NCBI RefSeq assembly: GCF_035917275.1
Contig: NZ_CP108508.1
Coordinates: 7,378,001 to 7,442,000 of the forward strand
DNA from: Streptomyces sp. NBC_01237
GTDB lineage: Bacteria > Actinomycetota > Actinomycetes > Streptomycetales > Streptomycetaceae
Direction of reading: 5' to 3'
Length of the DNA stretch: 64,000 nt
This document shows positions 62,799-64,000 of the stretch, one piece after another. The notes beneath the pieces were generated by a model. That model was not told the DNA's origin. It worked only from the letters and a program-made list of their open reading frames with translations, and ran no database searches. A program made the translations under genes and the position numbers. Positions within the stretch are counted from its first letter, which is position 1; the number at the start of each line of letters is the position of its first letter.

Positions 62799-64000
62799 GT
62801 GCCGTCGATGCTCGATGCTGTCGTCGTGGGGGCGGGCCCCAACGGACTGACCGCCGCAGTCGAACTGGCCCGCCGGGGCCTCGCCGTGGAGGTGTACGAG
62901 GCGGCGGACCGCGTCGGCGGAGGCGCCCGCACCGAGGAGCTGACCCTCCCCGGTTTCCGGCACGACCCGTGCTCCGCCGTGCACCCGCTGGGTATCGGCT
63001 CACCCGCGTTCCGGCAGATGCCCCTGGCCCGCCACGGCCTGGAGTGGCTCCAGCCCGAACTGGCGCTCGCCCACCCCTTCCCCGACGGTACGGCCGCCGT
63101 GCTCGCCCGGTCGGTGGGGAGGAGCGCGATGTCGCTCGGGCCGCGGGACGCCGGGGCCTACCGTCGGCTCGTCGCCCCCTTCCTCGGCCACTGGGACACC
63201 CTCGCCGCCGACTTCCTGCGCACCCCGTGGGACGGGCTGCCCCGGGACCCGTACCGCCTGGCCCGGTTCGGCGCACTCGGACTGCAGCCCGCGACCTGGC
63301 TCTCCCGGCGCTTCGGCGGCGACCGGGCCCGAGGTCTCATCGCCGGGCTCGGCGCCCATGCCATAGCGCCGACCAGCGGATTCGCCACCGGGGCCATCGC
63401 CCTGGTCTTCGCGCTCGCCGCCCACGAGAACGGCTGGCCGGTGCCGCGCGGCGGCTCGCAGGCCATCTCCGACGCCCTCGCCTCGTACCTCCGCGAACAG
63501 GGCGGCACCATCCGCACCGGCATCGAGGTCAAGCGCCTGGACGAACTCCCGCCCGCCCGCGCCTATGTCTTCGACACCTCGCCGACCGCCCTGGCCCGGA
63601 TCGCCGGGCTCGGCGACACGTACCGCGGCTACCGCTACGGCGCCTCCGCCTTCAAGATCGACTACGCGCTGTCGGGCCCTGTCCCCTGGACCGCGGAGGA
63701 CGCCCGGCGCGCCGGCACGGTCCATATCGGGCCCACCGCGGGCGAGATCGACACCGCGCTGCGGGCCGCCGTGGAGGGCCGGGACCCGAGCGTTCCGTTC
63801 CTGATCACCGCACAGCCGAGCCTCATCGATCCGTCCAGAGCTCCCGAGGGCCGCCATGTCTTCTGGGTGTACGGGCACGTCCCGGCCGGGTGGCAGGGCG
63901 ACGCCACCGAGGTCATCGAGCGCCAACTGGAGCGTTTCGCCCCGGGGTTCCGTGATCTGGTGCTCGCCCGCGCCCTCTCCGGCCCTCCCCAACTCGCCGC
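62799..64000 (+). CDS. Phytoene-desaturase-like FAD-dependent oxidoreductase, 5' part
   Basis: About 400 residues are visible and the gene runs off the window end. The N-terminal FAD-binding fold is [20 protein letters not shown] with the [12 protein letters not shown] motif. Family blocks [17 protein letters not shown] and [17 protein letters not shown] follow. It belongs to the carotenoid-desaturase-like NAD(P)/FAD proteins (PYROXD2/CrtI-like) whose substrates are mostly unknown. AAGGAG lies seven bases before the GTG at 62799; an ATG three codons later is possible. Confidence 0.85.
   Translation, partial: MPSMLDAVVVGAGPNGLTAAVELARRGLAVEVYEAADRVGGGARTEELTLPGFRHDPCSAVHPLGIGSPAFRQMPLARHGLEWLQPELALAHPFPDGTAAVLARSVGRSAMSLGPRDAGAYRRLVAPFLGHWDTLAADFLRTPWDGLPRDPYRLARFGALGLQPATWLSRRFGGDRARGLIAGLGAHAIAPTSGFATGAIALVFALAAHENGWPVPRGGSQAISDALASYLREQGGTIRTGIEVKRLDELPPARAYVFDTSPTALARIAGLGDTYRGYRYGASAFKIDYALSGPVPWTAEDARRAGTVHIGPTAGEIDTALRAAVEGRDPSVPFLITAQPSLIDPSRAPEGRHVFWVYGHVPAGWQGDATEVIERQLERFAPGFRDLVLARALSGPPQLA

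Overview
The window is high-GC actinobacterial DNA, almost certainly a Streptomyces chromosome. Reasons: dense genes with strong third-position GC bias, many GTG starts, GGAGG-type ribosome sites, F420-dependent enzymes, a gamma-butyrolactone receptor/AfsA pair, a SARP regulator and rare in-frame TTA (bldA-type) codons. No rRNA, tRNA, CRISPR array, complete insertion sequence or origin was seen.

Layout. 0-1.3 kb: end of a glutamate ABC transporter (gluC partial, gluD). 1.3-12.6 kb: secreted hydrolase, an L,D-transpeptidase divergent from a MurJ-like flippase, a secreted gamma-glutamyltransferase, a GH75 chitosanase, a small XRE regulator, a flavin oxidoreductase, a proline-rich unknown and an aldo/keto reductase. 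12.9-32.1 kb: genes of a reductive pyrimidine/hydantoin degradation pathway (nitrilase-type ureidopropionase, class III aminotransferase, dihydropyrimidinase, LLM F420 oxidoreductase, NCS1 permease). This pathway is split twice: by an antisense phosphodiesterase (15.2-17.1 kb) and by a block of about 10.4 kb (19.0-29.4 kb).

The 19.0-29.4 kb block is the most unusual region. It carries a TetR-type butyrolactone receptor divergent from an AfsA-like synthase, an acyl-CoA-dehydrogenase-like flavoprotein translationally linked to a HAD phosphatase, a second receptor-like TetR, and a PimR/SanG-type SARP with a degenerate cyclase domain and a decayed 3' end. Among these lie a transposase fossil, a fragment of an acyl-CoA carboxylase beta subunit, and three sequence-related 22-bp elements that resemble butyrolactone autoregulatory elements. 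I read it as a signalling and activator cassette left from a specialised-metabolism locus. It may make a butenolide- or furan-type signal, because the flavoprotein plus phosphatase set resembles the logic of AfsA-type signal pathways.

32-43.6 kb: housekeeping and envelope genes (secreted lipoprotein-like protein, amidase, a NarL-type response regulator whose kinase has been deleted, monomeric isocitrate dehydrogenase, flotillin-like SPFH protein, COG4315 lipoprotein, lipoate ligase family protein, atypical erythromycin-esterase-like protein). 44.1-48.4 kb: arsenic genes (acr3, arsR, arsC, a second ArsR) with an imine-reductase-like gene. 48.6-51.8 kb: etfBA, a TetR gene and a zinc-ribbon/OB-fold gene tied together by four copies of one palindrome. 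51.9-53.7 kb: DJ-1/PfpI protein divergent from a LysR regulator. 54-61.8 kb: a five-gene peptide ABC transporter followed by a cytoplasmic gamma-glutamyltransferase-like enzyme, then an inositol-monophosphatase-like enzyme and a phytoene-desaturase-like oxidoreductase that runs off the end.
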